This document shows, in pieces, positions 1 through 9,034 of a DNA stretch of 64,000 nucleotides; the first letter of the stretch is position 1, and each line of letters begins with the position of its first letter. The notes under the pieces are model-generated. The model had not been told where the DNA came from and made no database searches. It worked only from the letters and a program-made list of their open reading frames with translations. A program made the position numbers and the translations under genes. The stretch is from Marinobacter sp. SS5-14b (GTDB lineage Bacteria; Pseudomonadota; Gammaproteobacteria; Pseudomonadales; Oleiphilaceae): the NCBI RefSeq assembly GCF_030541005.1, contig NZ_JASSVM010000005.1, forward strand, positions 124,001-188,000. The letters are read 5' to 3'.

Positions 1-972
1 CTTGATCTTTTTGGTGAGCTTCTCCGCCTTCTGGCGGTCCAGCTTGCGCTCCGCCTCTTCGATCAGGGAAAGCACATCACCCATTCCCAGAATACGGGAG
101 GCGACCCGATCAGGGTGGAACGGTTCCAGAGCATCGGTCTTTTCACCAATACCCAGGAACTTGATGGGCTTGCCGGTAATATGGCGAACCGAGAGCGCAG
201 CACCACCACGAGCATCACCATCGGTCTTGGTCAGCACCACACCGGTCAGCGGCAGCGCGTCATTGAACGCCTTGGCGGTATTCGCCGCATCCTGACCGGT
301 CATGGAATCAACCACGAACAGAGTTTCAACCGGATTCACCGCTTTATGCAGCCGGCCGATCTCGCCCATCATCTGTTCATCTACATGCAGACGGCCAGCG
401 GTATCCAGGATCACCACATCCATATGCTTGCGGCGCGCCGCTTCAATGGCACCGTTAGCAATATCGACAGGGTCCTGATCCGCGCTGCTGGGGAAAAACT
501 CCACGCCCACTTCAGTCGCCAGCGTCTCAAGCTGTTTGATCGCAGCCGGGCGGTAGATATCCGCACTCACCACCATCACCGACTTCTTGTGTCGTTCTTT
601 CAGGAAGCGGGACAGCTTGGCCACAGTGGTGGTTTTACCCGCACCCTGCAGACCGGCCATCATAATCACGGCCGGCGGCCGGGTGGACAGGTTCAGGGTC
701 TCGTTACCCTCACCCATCACCCGCTCAAGCTCCTGCTGAACAACTTTTACGAATACCTGGCCCGGCGTCAGGCTTCGCTGAACTTCCTGACCGATAGCAC
801 GCTGCCGTACACCTTCAACAAAGTCTTTGACCACCGGCAACGCCACATCGGCTTCAAGCAGCGCCATGCGCACTTCGCGCAAGGTATCTTTGATGTTGTC
901 GTCGGTGAGGCGCGCCTGACCAGAGATCTTGCGCAAGCTACCGGATAGCCGGTCCTGGAGATTCTCAAACAT
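1..972 (-). CDS. ffh: Signal recognition particle protein Ffh (5' part of the gene)
   Basis: Ffh is the SRP GTPase; with 4.5S RNA it takes ribosomes making inner-membrane proteins to the receptor FtsY. The window edge cuts the gene: 324 N-terminal residues are visible and the methionine-rich M domain is missing. The reading starts MFENLQDRLSGSLRKI (N domain). The G domain shows the P-loop GLQGAGKTTT at about residues 107-116, DTAGRLHVD (G3) and TKTDGDARGGA (G4/G5 region), all typical of Ffh; FtsY would carry an acidic N-terminal extension. The gene is divergent from the cytochrome c assembly-type gene at 1133. The edge accounts for the missing end, so there is no sign of a broken gene. Confidence 0.97.
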   Translation of the reverse strand, partial: MFENLQDRLSGSLRKISGQARLTDDNIKDTLREVRMALLEADVALPVVKDFVEGVRQRAIGQEVQRSLTPGQVFVKVVQQELERVMGEGNETLNLSTRPPAVIMMAGLQGAGKTTTVAKLSRFLKERHKKSVMVVSADIYRPAAIKQLETLATEVGVEFFPSSADQDPVDIANGAIEAARRKHMDVVILDTAGRLHVDEQMMGEIGRLHKAVNPVETLFVVDSMTGQDAANTAKAFNDALPLTGVVLTKTDGDARGGAALSVRHITGKPIKFLGIGEKTDALEPFHPDRVASRILGMGDVLSLIEEAERKLDRQKAEKLTKKIK

Positions 973-1132
973 GTTGCTCTTCCGTACCCCGGAGAAATTG
1001 TTCACACAAATCAAGAAGCCACCGCAGGCCGCTTGATTCCTGTTGCATAATCGCGACATTATACCCAGACTTGGGAGCCTCAGAACAACTCCGAGCCCGC
1101 TTTAACCATCAGGCCACTATATAAAGGACGTC

Positions 1133-1939
1133 ATGGGAACGCTGATCCTCGCGGTTACCGCACTTTTCCTGTACAGCGTTGGAACTGCCCTGCAGGCACT
1201 GCATTTCAGGGGTAAGGTCGAAACCAGCCTGGCCATTACTACCCTGATCGGCGTGCTTGCACTCACCGGCCACGGCCTGCTGATCGCACAAACCGTTCAC
1301 CTCGACGGCGGCTTTGACCTCAGCTTTTTCAAAAGCTCGGTACTCATTTCCTGGCTGATTGTCTTCCTGTTGCTGGGCCTCAACCTCACCAAACCGGTAG
1401 GCGGCCTGTTCCTGGGTGCCTACCCCATTGCAGCCGCAACCATTGTGATGGCACTGATTACCCACTCGGAATCCCGACTGGTATCAGAGCAAAGCTATGG
1501 AATGCTTTCCCACATTGCACTGTCCGTCACCGCCTACAGCCTGTTTACGCTGGCCGCCATTCAAGCGGTACTGCTGTACCTGCAGAACCGGCAGCTTAAG
1601 AACAACTACAACAGCCTGCTGGTTCGCAACCTGCCGCCACTGCAAACCATGGAGTCCCTGTTGTTTGAAATGGTCTGGGCCGGCGTAGTGTTACTGGTAC
1701 TGGCCATTGTGACCGGCGCAGTGTTTATTGAAGACCTGTTCGCCCAGGATCTTGCCCACAAAACCCTCTTTTCCCTGCTTTCGCTCCTGGTGTTCGCTGG
1801 CTTGCTGATTGGCAGGTACACCAAGGGCTGGCGCGGCCTGACCGCCAGCCGCTGGACGCTCGCGGGATGCGCCCTGTTAATGATCGCCTTTTACGGCAGC
1901 AAATTCGTGCTGGAGTTTCTATTTCACAAAGGCCTCTGA
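1133..1939 (+). CDS. Cytochrome c assembly-type inner membrane protein (YpjD/CcsA-like)
   Basis: This 268-residue protein is almost entirely hydrophobic, with about eight membrane segments, and ends FYGSKFVLEFLFHKGL. Its size and segment pattern match the cytochrome c assembly family members called YpjD in enterobacteria, which lie next to ffh and a CorB-like gene, as here. Conserved histidines (GHGLL near residue 45, SHIALS near 128) could ligate haem, as in CcsA/CcmC relatives, but I see no WWD haem-handling motif. The start is ATG with AAGGA at 1124-1128. The substrate and role of YpjD are poorly defined, so the family call is firm and the function open. It probably shares a transcript with the transporter gene at 2020, 80 bases downstream. 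Confidence 0.85.
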   Translation: MGTLILAVTALFLYSVGTALQALHFRGKVETSLAITTLIGVLALTGHGLLIAQTVHLDGGFDLSFFKSSVLISWLIVFLLLGLNLTKPVGGLFLGAYPIAAATIVMALITHSESRLVSEQSYGMLSHIALSVTAYSLFTLAAIQAVLLYLQNRQLKNNYNSLLVRNLPPLQTMESLLFEMVWAGVVLLVLAIVTGAVFIEDLFAQDLAHKTLFSLLSLLVFAGLLIGRYTKGWRGLTASRWTLAGCALLMIAFYGSKFVLEFLFHKGL

Positions 1940-2019
1940 CTTAGCGGTCAAGGCCTCTTGACACCCCACACGGTCACACCCTATTTTCGCACCTTGTCAT
2001 CTACAGAAGGGCTCATCTT

Positions 2020-3318
2020 TTGAACGAGACATCGCTTACGGCGCTGTTCATTCTCCTTGTCGGCTTGATCATCCTTTCCGCTTTTTTCTCTAGCTCCGAA
2101 ACCGGGATGATGTCTCTTAACCGGTATCGACTGAAGCATATGGCCAATACCGGCCACAAAGGTGCCCGGCGTGCCCAGGGCCTGCTCAACAGAACGGACC
2201 AGCTGATCGGCGTCATTCTGATCGGCAACAACTTCGTCAATATTTTTGCCTCTTCTATTGCCACCGTCATCGCCATACGTGTGTGGGGTGATGCCGGCAT
2301 TGCCATTGCAACCATCCTGCTGACCATTGTCATCCTGATCTTTGCCGAGGTGACACCCAAGACGCTGGCCGCGCTGTTTCCGGAAAAAATCGCCTTTCCG
2401 GCCAGTCATGTACTGGGGCCACTCCTGAAGATCCTATACCCCCTGGTGTGGGCGGTTAACCTCTTTACGACCGGCATCCTCCGCTTGCTTGGCGTCTCTT
2501 CCGCCCAGGCCGGTGAAGATCACCTGAGCCGGGAAGAGCTCAGAACGGTGGTCAACGAAGCCGGGGCGCTGATTCCCGCCAGACACAAAGACATGCTGGT
2601 CAGCATTCTGGATCTGGAAAAAGTGACCGTAAATGACATCATGGTGCCACGCAATGAAGTGGCCGGTATCGACCTCGACGACGAAACCGACACCATCATC
2701 CGGCAATTAAGAAACAGTCAGCACACGCGCCTTCCCGTGTTCAAGGGAGACATCAACAACATCCAGGGCATCCTTCATCTGAGGAGCGCTGCCAAGCTGC
2801 TTCAGGAGGAGGACATCAGCAAAGCCATGGTCCTGCAGCTTTGCCAGGAGCCCTATTTCATTCCCGAAAGCACGGCCCTGAACACCCAACTGCTCAATTT
2901 CCAGAAAGGAAAGCGCCGGTTCGGCATTGTGGTGGACGAATACGGCGATGTATTGGGCCTGGCGACACTCGAAGACATACTCGAAGAGATTGTTGGCGAG
3001 TTCACCACAGACTATGCTGCGACCTCTCCGGATATCATTCCTCAGGATGACGGCACTTTTATCATCGATGGCAGCACAGCTGTCAGAACCATCAACAAAA
3101 CCCTTGACTGGAACCTGTCTACGGACGGCCCAAAAACACTGAACGGCCTCATCACAGAAACCCTGGAGAATATTCCGGATACCAACGTGTGCCTGAAAGT
3201 GGAAGGCCACCGGATCGAAGTTTTACAGATTAAAGACAACGTGGTTAAAGCGGCCATCGTGCACCCAAAGCGGCGCAAAAAGCGCGGCAAGGCGCGGTCG
3301 CCGGTATCAAAAGACTGA
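2020..3318 (+). CDS. CorB/HlyC-CorC family transporter (DUF21 + CBS pair + CorC domain)
   Basis: This 432-residue membrane protein is of the CNNM/CorB type and is linked to Mg2+ or Co2+ efflux. The N-terminal DUF21 region (about 1-190) has three to four hydrophobic helices and the FSSSETGMMSLNRYR segment typical of the family. Two CBS domains follow (about 200-330, with NDIMVPRNEV and LPVFKGDINNIQGILH), then a CorC_HlyC domain (about 345-420) ending in a basic tail. The start is TTG at 2020 with AGAAGG at 2005-2010; no in-frame ATG comes before the conserved start. Being directly downstream of the YpjD-like gene matches the usual ypjD-corB pairing. The transported ion is inferred from the family only. 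Confidence 0.9.
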   Translation: MNETSLTALFILLVGLIILSAFFSSSETGMMSLNRYRLKHMANTGHKGARRAQGLLNRTDQLIGVILIGNNFVNIFASSIATVIAIRVWGDAGIAIATILLTIVILIFAEVTPKTLAALFPEKIAFPASHVLGPLLKILYPLVWAVNLFTTGILRLLGVSSAQAGEDHLSREELRTVVNEAGALIPARHKDMLVSILDLEKVTVNDIMVPRNEVAGIDLDDETDTIIRQLRNSQHTRLPVFKGDINNIQGILHLRSAAKLLQEEDISKAMVLQLCQEPYFIPESTALNTQLLNFQKGKRRFGIVVDEYGDVLGLATLEDILEEIVGEFTTDYAATSPDIIPQDDGTFIIDGSTAVRTINKTLDWNLSTDGPKTLNGLITETLENIPDTNVCLKVEGHRIEVLQIKDNVVKAAIVHPKRRKKRGKARSPVSKD

Positions 3319-3478
3319 GCCGGAAACGCCGCGACCATCACATGGAACTTTGACCGATATCGCAGCTTTACGTTTGTTCATGTTAATTGCGCAAAAAATG
3401 CGCTAAATTTAACGAAAACAGATAAAGCACCAAAAGGCTCGGTCATGTATCCGGTTGAGGCGTAAACAGGAGTTGGCC

Positions 3479-5695
3479 ATGAACAAGCAGTCCGGCATAC
3501 ATTACCTCCGCGAGCACAGAGAGGCGGCCAGCAATCGCCCCGTGCCCGCAGAGGTTGCCCGTATTCGTGATACCGTCGTCGCGGGGCTGGGAGATTTGCT
3601 GCAAGGCGCATTTGATGCCGTCGACGATTCCCTTTTCGAATTGGCCAATAACGCCAGAAGCAACAACGAGCAGAACCGATATTTTGAAGCCATGCGAGAG
3701 ATTCGCATCAAGCGCAAGGGTGTGGAGCGTCACTTTCAGAACGCCGTATCCCAGTTTTTTGCCAACCCGCCTCATGCCGGACAACTTCACAGCGAAGAAC
3801 CACAACAGCAAGCAAGCGCTGACAGCCTGACCTTGCTGGGCAACGATGACCTGGAAGAGCAGGTCGCCCTGAACGCCATGACAAGCAAGGCCAAAGCCCA
3901 CTTTCAAGGCTCATTGCTTCAGCTGCAGACTCGATTTACCAAGGTCTACCCGGGCACCACCGAAGACAACCCGGTCAACCCGATGGCACCTGAACACCTG
4001 TGCAGCGCCTTTACAGAGGCCATCCAGGCTCTCGACATCCAGATTCGCGAACGACTGATTCTACTGAAGCAGTTCGACAGGTACGTGGTTTCAAACCTCG
4101 GTATGCTGCTGGATGAAGCCAATCGGATACTGATTCAGGCCGGCGTCATCCCGAACTTCCGCTATCAGGGCAAGAGCAATCCATCCCAAGGTGCCGAAGA
4201 TGTAAAAACGGCCAGAAGTGTCTCGCCGGAAGGGGAACTCCAGGGCTCAGCAGGCGGTGATGCATTAGCCGAGGACAGCGCCCTGTTTGAACAAATACGC
4301 CAGATGTTAGCGGTGCAGCGAAATAGCGCAGGCGTTGCTCCACGAAGCTCCGACCCCTCCCTTCGCGTGATCGGCGGTCGCGAGCTGGCAGACATGCTCA
4401 ACTCCATCCCCGGCCAGAACAGCTGGCAGAATGTTGATGACCTGAGTACTGGCGAACCGGTGACCATTGATCTTCGCCAGGTGGTTCAGCAACTGCTGTC
4501 ACAAACAGAAACACAGGATGGCCGCCAGCCGGCGCTGAACGAGGTTGACGAAGACCTCATCAACCTCGTGTCCATGCTGTTCGAGTTCATCCTCGATGAT
4601 TACAACCTGTCAGCCCCGGTTCAGGTGCTGATCAGCCGCCTCCAGATCCCCATCCTCAAGGTGGTCATCAAGGACAAGAACTTCTTCAGCAAGTCAAACC
4701 ACCCTGCACGCAAGCTACTGAACTCACTGGCACGGGCCGGCATCGGCTGGAGCAACAGCGACGAAAAAACCCGAGACAAGCTCTACGGGCAGATTCACAA
4801 CGTCGTACAGCGTATTCTCAACGAATTTGACGGTGATATCGGTTTGTTTGAAACATTAAACCAAGAGTTTGAACAATTTCTCGAGCGGGAGAACCGGAAA
4901 TCTACGTTGGTTGAGCAAAGAACCCGCGAATCTGAAAGGGGCCGGATCAAATCCCAGAAAGCCCAGGAAGCGGTCGACCGCCTGCTCCGGGAAAAAGTAG
5001 CCCGATACAGGTTGCCGGATCCGGTTCATGACATCCTGATCAATGGCTGGAGCCGGGTCATGTTCCTGGCCTACCTCAGGGACGACTCAGAGCACCGCTG
5101 GCACGAGACTGCCAAAGTGGTAGACGACCTGATCTGGTGCCTTCACCCCCACGAAGAGGATGAGGAACGCGATCAGTGGGTACGAGTCGTACCGGGAATG
5201 CTGAAAACACTGCGGGCAGGGCTGGAAGAAGTCTCCTACAACGCCACCAGGCTGGACCACATGATGGGGCAGCTGAAGCACGAACTGGCCGAGGCTTTCC
5301 GCACCAACGCCGCCATCGAAGCCCGAAAGGACTCCGAACTGGACAAAGAAGAAGAGCCGCCCACACTGCACAAGACAGCTGTTGAACGGCAACAGGAACT
5401 GGAAGACGCCGCCATTGCGGAATTCGTTACCAAAATTGATCGTCTCGAAATCGGCAACTGGGTGGAATTCAGGCTGGTGAACGGAGCAAGCTTCCGGTGC
5501 AAGCTGTCTGCCGTCATCGATGAGGCCGACTGCTTTGTCTTTGTGAATCGCATGGGCCTGAAAGTGATTGAAAAAACCCGGGTAGAGCTGGCACATGAAA
5601 TGCGCAGGGGCCGCCTCACCATGCTGGAGCAGGGAGCCCTGATTGACCGGGCACTGAATGCCGTTGTGGGCAGCCTGCGCACCAAGACAGCCTGA
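3479..5695 (+). CDS. DUF1631 family protein
   Basis: This 738-residue soluble protein matches the DUF1631 family found in Pseudomonas and Marinobacter. I know no established function. It is highly charged, with helix-rich and probably coiled regions (for example around the NRKSTLVEQRTRESERGRIK stretch). The C-terminal 90 residues look like a small beta domain (GNWVEFRLVNGASFRCKLSAV, FVFVNRMGLKVIEKTR), reminiscent of PilZ folds, so nucleotide binding is possible but not shown. I chose ATG 3479 over the upstream in-frame TTG 3455 because AGGAG at 3468-3472 sits 6 bases ahead of it. The next gene begins 5 bases after the stop, so the two are probably cotranscribed. Confidence 0.85.
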   Translation: MNKQSGIHYLREHREAASNRPVPAEVARIRDTVVAGLGDLLQGAFDAVDDSLFELANNARSNNEQNRYFEAMREIRIKRKGVERHFQNAVSQFFANPPHAGQLHSEEPQQQASADSLTLLGNDDLEEQVALNAMTSKAKAHFQGSLLQLQTRFTKVYPGTTEDNPVNPMAPEHLCSAFTEAIQALDIQIRERLILLKQFDRYVVSNLGMLLDEANRILIQAGVIPNFRYQGKSNPSQGAEDVKTARSVSPEGELQGSAGGDALAEDSALFEQIRQMLAVQRNSAGVAPRSSDPSLRVIGGRELADMLNSIPGQNSWQNVDDLSTGEPVTIDLRQVVQQLLSQTETQDGRQPALNEVDEDLINLVSMLFEFILDDYNLSAPVQVLISRLQIPILKVVIKDKNFFSKSNHPARKLLNSLARAGIGWSNSDEKTRDKLYGQIHNVVQRILNEFDGDIGLFETLNQEFEQFLERENRKSTLVEQRTRESERGRIKSQKAQEAVDRLLREKVARYRLPDPVHDILINGWSRVMFLAYLRDDSEHRWHETAKVVDDLIWCLHPHEEDEERDQWVRVVPGMLKTLRAGLEEVSYNATRLDHMMGQLKHELAEAFRTNAAIEARKDSELDKEEEPPTLHKTAVERQQELEDAAIAEFVTKIDRLEIGNWVEFRLVNGASFRCKLSAVIDEADCFVFVNRMGLKVIEKTRVELAHEMRRGRLTMLEQGALIDRALNAVVGSLRTKTA

Positions 5696-5700
5696 AACCT

Positions 5701-6471
5701 GTGGCGGAGCGTGGCGGCCATCATGCCCCGTCAATCCCGGTGCCGTACCGAATTACCCTGGCACTGTCACTGGCGTTCATGGTGCACATATTTTTGCTGG
5801 CCGGGCTTCCTTCTCCATTGCAGGAAGCCCGTGAACTGAGCCAGCGCCTCGTCTTCAAGCTGAGCAGCCCGTCGGCCCTGCCCGCAGCCGACAGCGCACC
5901 GGCGACTAAAAGCCGGCCCGAAGCGCGAAATCCGGAATTTAACGTTGAGCCCTGGCCCCCTCAGGTTGTTACCACTGCGCCTCAGGCAACGGCACGGCCC
6001 AATTCTCCAGAGCGTAACGAGCAGCCCAGGCAGCGGCCAGCCGAGGAACCTCAACAGCGACCAGAGGCTGCACCCAGCCCGGCCGCCGCGGCTTCAAGCC
6101 GGTCCACCCAGTCCGCACCGTCGCCGTCTCTCGATGAAAAGGTAGCGGAACAGATTCAGCGAATTACCGAATCTCCCGCCGAGCAGGATCCCTACCTTAT
6201 TAAACTTGCCGTGCATCTGGCAGAGACACTGGAGCAGCTCCGCGTTCCCGCCATGTCAGAATTGCGGGAAACCGTGGTCATGACACTGGAGTTGAGAATC
6301 CTGGACAACGGCGCACTCACCAGAGCACGTATACAGGAATCGACAGGTATAGACAGGATTGACCAGGCAGCCTATCGAGCCGCACTGGCGGCCAGCCCCT
6401 ACCCGAGGCCGGAAGGAGAGAAATCAGACCGCTTCGAAGTGAAACTGGTGTTCACTCCAAAGCGGCAATAA
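5701..6471 (+). CDS. TonB-like energy transducer protein
   Basis: This 256-residue protein has a short cytoplasmic N-terminus, one hydrophobic helix (about 17-36, LALSLAFMVHIFLLAGL), a long linker rich in Pro, Ala, Gln and Glu (about 50-150), and a C-terminal domain resembling TonB (LRILDNGALTRARIQESTG then YPRPEGEKSDRFEVKLVFTP). This is the layout of proteins that span the periplasm and pass proton-motive energy to outer-membrane receptors. No exbB, exbD or receptor lies nearby, so it may serve remote partners or another envelope task. It starts at GTG, 5 bases after the DUF1631 stop; the start is uncertain because no clear ribosome site separates the genes. Confidence 0.72.
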   Translation: MAERGGHHAPSIPVPYRITLALSLAFMVHIFLLAGLPSPLQEARELSQRLVFKLSSPSALPAADSAPATKSRPEARNPEFNVEPWPPQVVTTAPQATARPNSPERNEQPRQRPAEEPQQRPEAAPSPAAAASSRSTQSAPSPSLDEKVAEQIQRITESPAEQDPYLIKLAVHLAETLEQLRVPAMSELRETVVMTLELRILDNGALTRARIQESTGIDRIDQAAYRAALAASPYPRPEGEKSDRFEVKLVFTPKRQ

Positions 6472-6479
6472 CGACGGAT

Positions 6480-6806
6480 TCAGGCTTCAGCCTGTTTCAC
6501 AGCTTCCTTGACCGCTTTGGCAAGCTCACCGCTCTCAGACATTTCGAGGACGATGTCGCAGCCACCGACCAGCTCGCCGCCGATGTAAAGCTGTGGGTAG
6601 GTCGGCCAGCTTGAGTGAACCTTCAGGGCCTCGCGCAGCTCCTGGTTGTCCAGAATGTTCACGAATGCGAATCGCTCGCCGCATGCCATGAGTGCCTGAA
6701 CCGTGCGAGCAGAGAAACCGCACTGCGGAGCCTGGGGCGTGCCCTTCATATACAGAATGACCGGGTTCTCTTCGAGCTGGCTCTTGATGGTTTCATTGAT
6801 ATCCAT
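6480..6806 (-). CDS. grxD: Monothiol glutaredoxin Grx4
   Basis: This 108-residue monothiol glutaredoxin carries the diagnostic active site CGFS (Cys29) after KGTPQAPQ, the TYPQLYIGGELVGG glutathione-binding segment with its cis-proline, and the C-terminal GGCDIV loop. Family members bind a bridging [2Fe-2S] cluster with glutathione and pass clusters to target proteins, often with BolA. An open frame extends upstream to 7070, but the protein clearly starts at MDINETIKSQL (ATG ending at 6806). It converges on the TonB-like gene with an 8-base gap and diverges from argF. Length and motifs are complete. Confidence 0.96.
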   Translation of the reverse strand: MDINETIKSQLEENPVILYMKGTPQAPQCGFSARTVQALMACGERFAFVNILDNQELREALKVHSSWPTYPQLYIGGELVGGCDIVLEMSESGELAKAVKEAVKQAEA

Positions 6807-7029
6807 GAACACATACCTCTGGTTGAGATCTGGGGGTTGAAATCCGGGATGCCGTCTTGCGGCAGATTCTACCCATTGTACACGGCTGAAAGATTCCGCA
6901 CCAAGCCATGGCTTTGACCCAGAACAACCACCGGCTCCGTGAGATTGTCTTAACGATAATGAAGGGCTAGACTTGATGCCCTTTTCAGACACAAACCTTA
7001 CCGCAGTTTCCTTGAAGCAGAGGCCTTTC

Positions 7030-7944
7030 ATGGCAGTAAGACATTTTCTGACACTGAACGACATGACCACCAGCGAGCTGGAGCTCTTGCTCGATCATGC
7101 CTCACGGCTCCGCAAGGAATGGCGTGAAGGAAAAGTCCGGGACTCCCTGAAAAACCGTGTATTGGCGATGATTTTCGAAAAGTCATCCACCCGCACCAGA
7201 GTCTCCTTTGAGGCAGGGATGACCCAACTGGGCGGTGCGGCTCTGTTTCTCTCCCCGCGGGACACTCAACTCGGGCGCGGTGAGCCGATAGAAGATTCGG
7301 CGATTGTCATTTCCAGCATGGTTGATGCAGTCATGATCCGCACCTTTGCCCATGATACCGTGGAAAAATTCGCCGCAGCTTCCAGTAAGCCGGTCATCAA
7401 TGCCCTGACGGACGAATACCACCCGTGCCAGCTGATTGCTGACATGCAAACTTACCGGGAACACCGTGGCAGCATCCGTGGCGCAACGGTTGCGTGGATT
7501 GGTGACGGCAACAACATGTGTCACTCCTACATTAACGCAGCTGAAAAATTTGATTTTCACCTGAACGTTGCCTGCCCTGAAGGCTATGAGCCAGACCAGG
7601 CAATCCTGGACGCGCACCGTGACCGGGTAACCGTGGTACGGGCCCCGGAAGAAGCCGCACGGGGTGCTCAATTGCTGGTAACCGATGTGTGGGCCTCAAT
7701 GGGCCAGGAAGACGAACAGAAAGCCCGGGAAAAGGCATTCAGCAGCTATCAGATCAACCCGGCTCTGATGTCACTGGCAGAAAAAGATGCCCTGTTCATG
7801 CACTGCCTGCCGGCCCACCGGGGCGAGGAAATCTCTGCCGACATGATGGAGCACTCCAGTTCGGTAGTCTGGCATGAAGCCGAAAACCGCCTGCACGCCC
7901 AAAAGGCCCTGCTCGAATTTCTCATTCTTAACCGCCTGGACTGA
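7030..7944 (+). CDS. argF: Ornithine carbamoyltransferase
   Basis: ArgF joins carbamoyl phosphate and ornithine to give citrulline in arginine synthesis. The 304-residue protein has the carbamoyl-phosphate site STRTR (53-57), DEYHPCQ in the middle, and the ornithine-loop motif [10 protein letters not shown] (about 258-267). An upstream in-frame TTG at 6973 would add 19 residues, but ATG 7030 has AGAGG just upstream and gives the usual MAVRHFLTL start. Together with the ornithine-lipid genes at 13.4 kb, this is a second ornithine-linked locus in the window. An ABC ATPase gene starts 3 bases after the stop. Confidence 0.97.
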   Translation: MAVRHFLTLNDMTTSELELLLDHASRLRKEWREGKVRDSLKNRVLAMIFEKSSTRTRVSFEAGMTQLGGAALFLSPRDTQLGRGEPIEDSAIVISSMVDAVMIRTFAHDTVEKFAAASSKPVINALTDEYHPCQLIADMQTYREHRGSIRGATVAWIGDGNNMCHSYINAAEKFDFHLNVACPEGYEPDQAILDAHRDRVTVVRAPEEAARGAQLLVTDVWASMGQEDEQKAREKAFSSYQINPALMSLAEKDALFMHCLPAHRGEEISADMMEHSSSVVWHEAENRLHAQKALLEFLILNRLD

Positions 7945-7947
7945 TCC

Positions 7948-9021
7948 ATGCCCGAATCAATGGTGCCCTCTGCCGACTGGCTGCTCGAAGTCAACAACCT
8001 GTCAGTCGGTTATGGCGGCGAATCTGTCGTCAAAGACGTAAGCTTTGCTCTCAGTCATGGCGACATTGGCTGCCTCCTGGGCCCGAGCGGCTGTGGCAAA
8101 AGTACCGTTCTCAGGGCCCTGGCCGGATTTCTGCCCATTAATCAGGGCGAGATCCAGCTGCAGTCCCAGGCCATCAGCCTGCCGGGCCGCTCGGTGCCAC
8201 CAGAAAAACGTAAAATTGGCATGGTGTTTCAGGACTACGCTCTGTTTCCGCATCTGAGCATTGCCGACAACGTTGGTTTTGGGCTGAAATCGCTGAACAA
8301 GAACGAACGCCGCCAAAAAGTGGCGGAATTACTCAATCTGGTACACCTGCAGGATCTCGCGGACAACTACCCCCACGAGCTGTCCGGCGGCCAGCAACAG
8401 CGGGTTGCACTGGCACGGGCACTGGCCCCGGAACCCACACTGATCCTGCTGGATGAACCCTTCTCCAACCTGGACACCGACCTGCGTCGGCGCCTGAGCC
8501 TGGATGTCCGGGAGATACTGAAAACCCTCGGCATCAGCGCCATCCTGGTCACCCATGACCAACAGGAAGCGTTTGCCATGTGTGATCAGGTGGCGGTATT
8601 GCGTGATGGCAGCATACAGCAGTGGGATGTGCCCTATAATCTCTACCACGAGCCTGCAAACCGGTTTGTCGCCAGCTTTGTTGGCCAGGGCGGATTTATC
8701 CCGGGCAAGGTGCTAGGGCCAGACACGATCGAATCAGAGCTTGGAGTAATTCACGGCAACCGGGCCTATAACTGGAAGCCCGGAACGCTGGTGGATGTTC
8801 TGATCCGGCCTGACGACATCGTTCACGATGAAAACTCCGACCTGCAACCCAGGGTGGTAGAGAAGACCTTTGCGGGCACCTCCACGCTTTATCGCTTTCG
8901 CTGTTCAGAAGACACCGAATTCGAAGCCCTGTTCCGCAGCCACCTGGACTTCCACCTGGGAGAACAAGTGCCTGTGCGGGTAGAGGCGGACCACCTGATC
9001 GCCTTCGAGCGCGCCGGCTAA
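7948..9021 (+). CDS. Iron/polyamine-type ABC transporter ATP-binding protein (orphan)
   Basis: This 357-residue ABC ATPase has Walker A GPSGCGKST (about 45-53), Q-loop FQDYALFPHL (about 94), signature LSGGQQQRVALARA (about 145), Walker B LILLDEP and H-loop THDQQEA. The C-terminal extension of about 110 residues resembles the TOBE-like regulatory region of ferric-iron (FbpC) and spermidine/putrescine importers. No permease or binding-protein gene is adjacent; the only neighbour on its strand is argF, 3 bases upstream. It must therefore work with transporter parts encoded elsewhere, or serve a distant fbp system. Ferric iron as substrate is the best family-level guess. Confidence 0.85.
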   Translation: MPESMVPSADWLLEVNNLSVGYGGESVVKDVSFALSHGDIGCLLGPSGCGKSTVLRALAGFLPINQGEIQLQSQAISLPGRSVPPEKRKIGMVFQDYALFPHLSIADNVGFGLKSLNKNERRQKVAELLNLVHLQDLADNYPHELSGGQQQRVALARALAPEPTLILLDEPFSNLDTDLRRRLSLDVREILKTLGISAILVTHDQQEAFAMCDQVAVLRDGSIQQWDVPYNLYHEPANRFVASFVGQGGFIPGKVLGPDTIESELGVIHGNRAYNWKPGTLVDVLIRPDDIVHDENSDLQPRVVEKTFAGTSTLYRFRCSEDTEFEALFRSHLDFHLGEQVPVRVEADHLIAFERAG

Positions 9022-9029
9022 GCCGGCGC
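9011..9029. terminator. GC-rich hairpin over the ABC-gene stop codon
   Basis: GCGCCGGC (9011-9018) pairs with GCCGGCGC (9022-9029), with the TAA stop of the ABC gene as the 3-base loop. It lies between two convergent genes. There is no T-run, so termination is only suggested by position and stability. Confidence 0.45.
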
Positions 9030-9034
9030 TGCCA

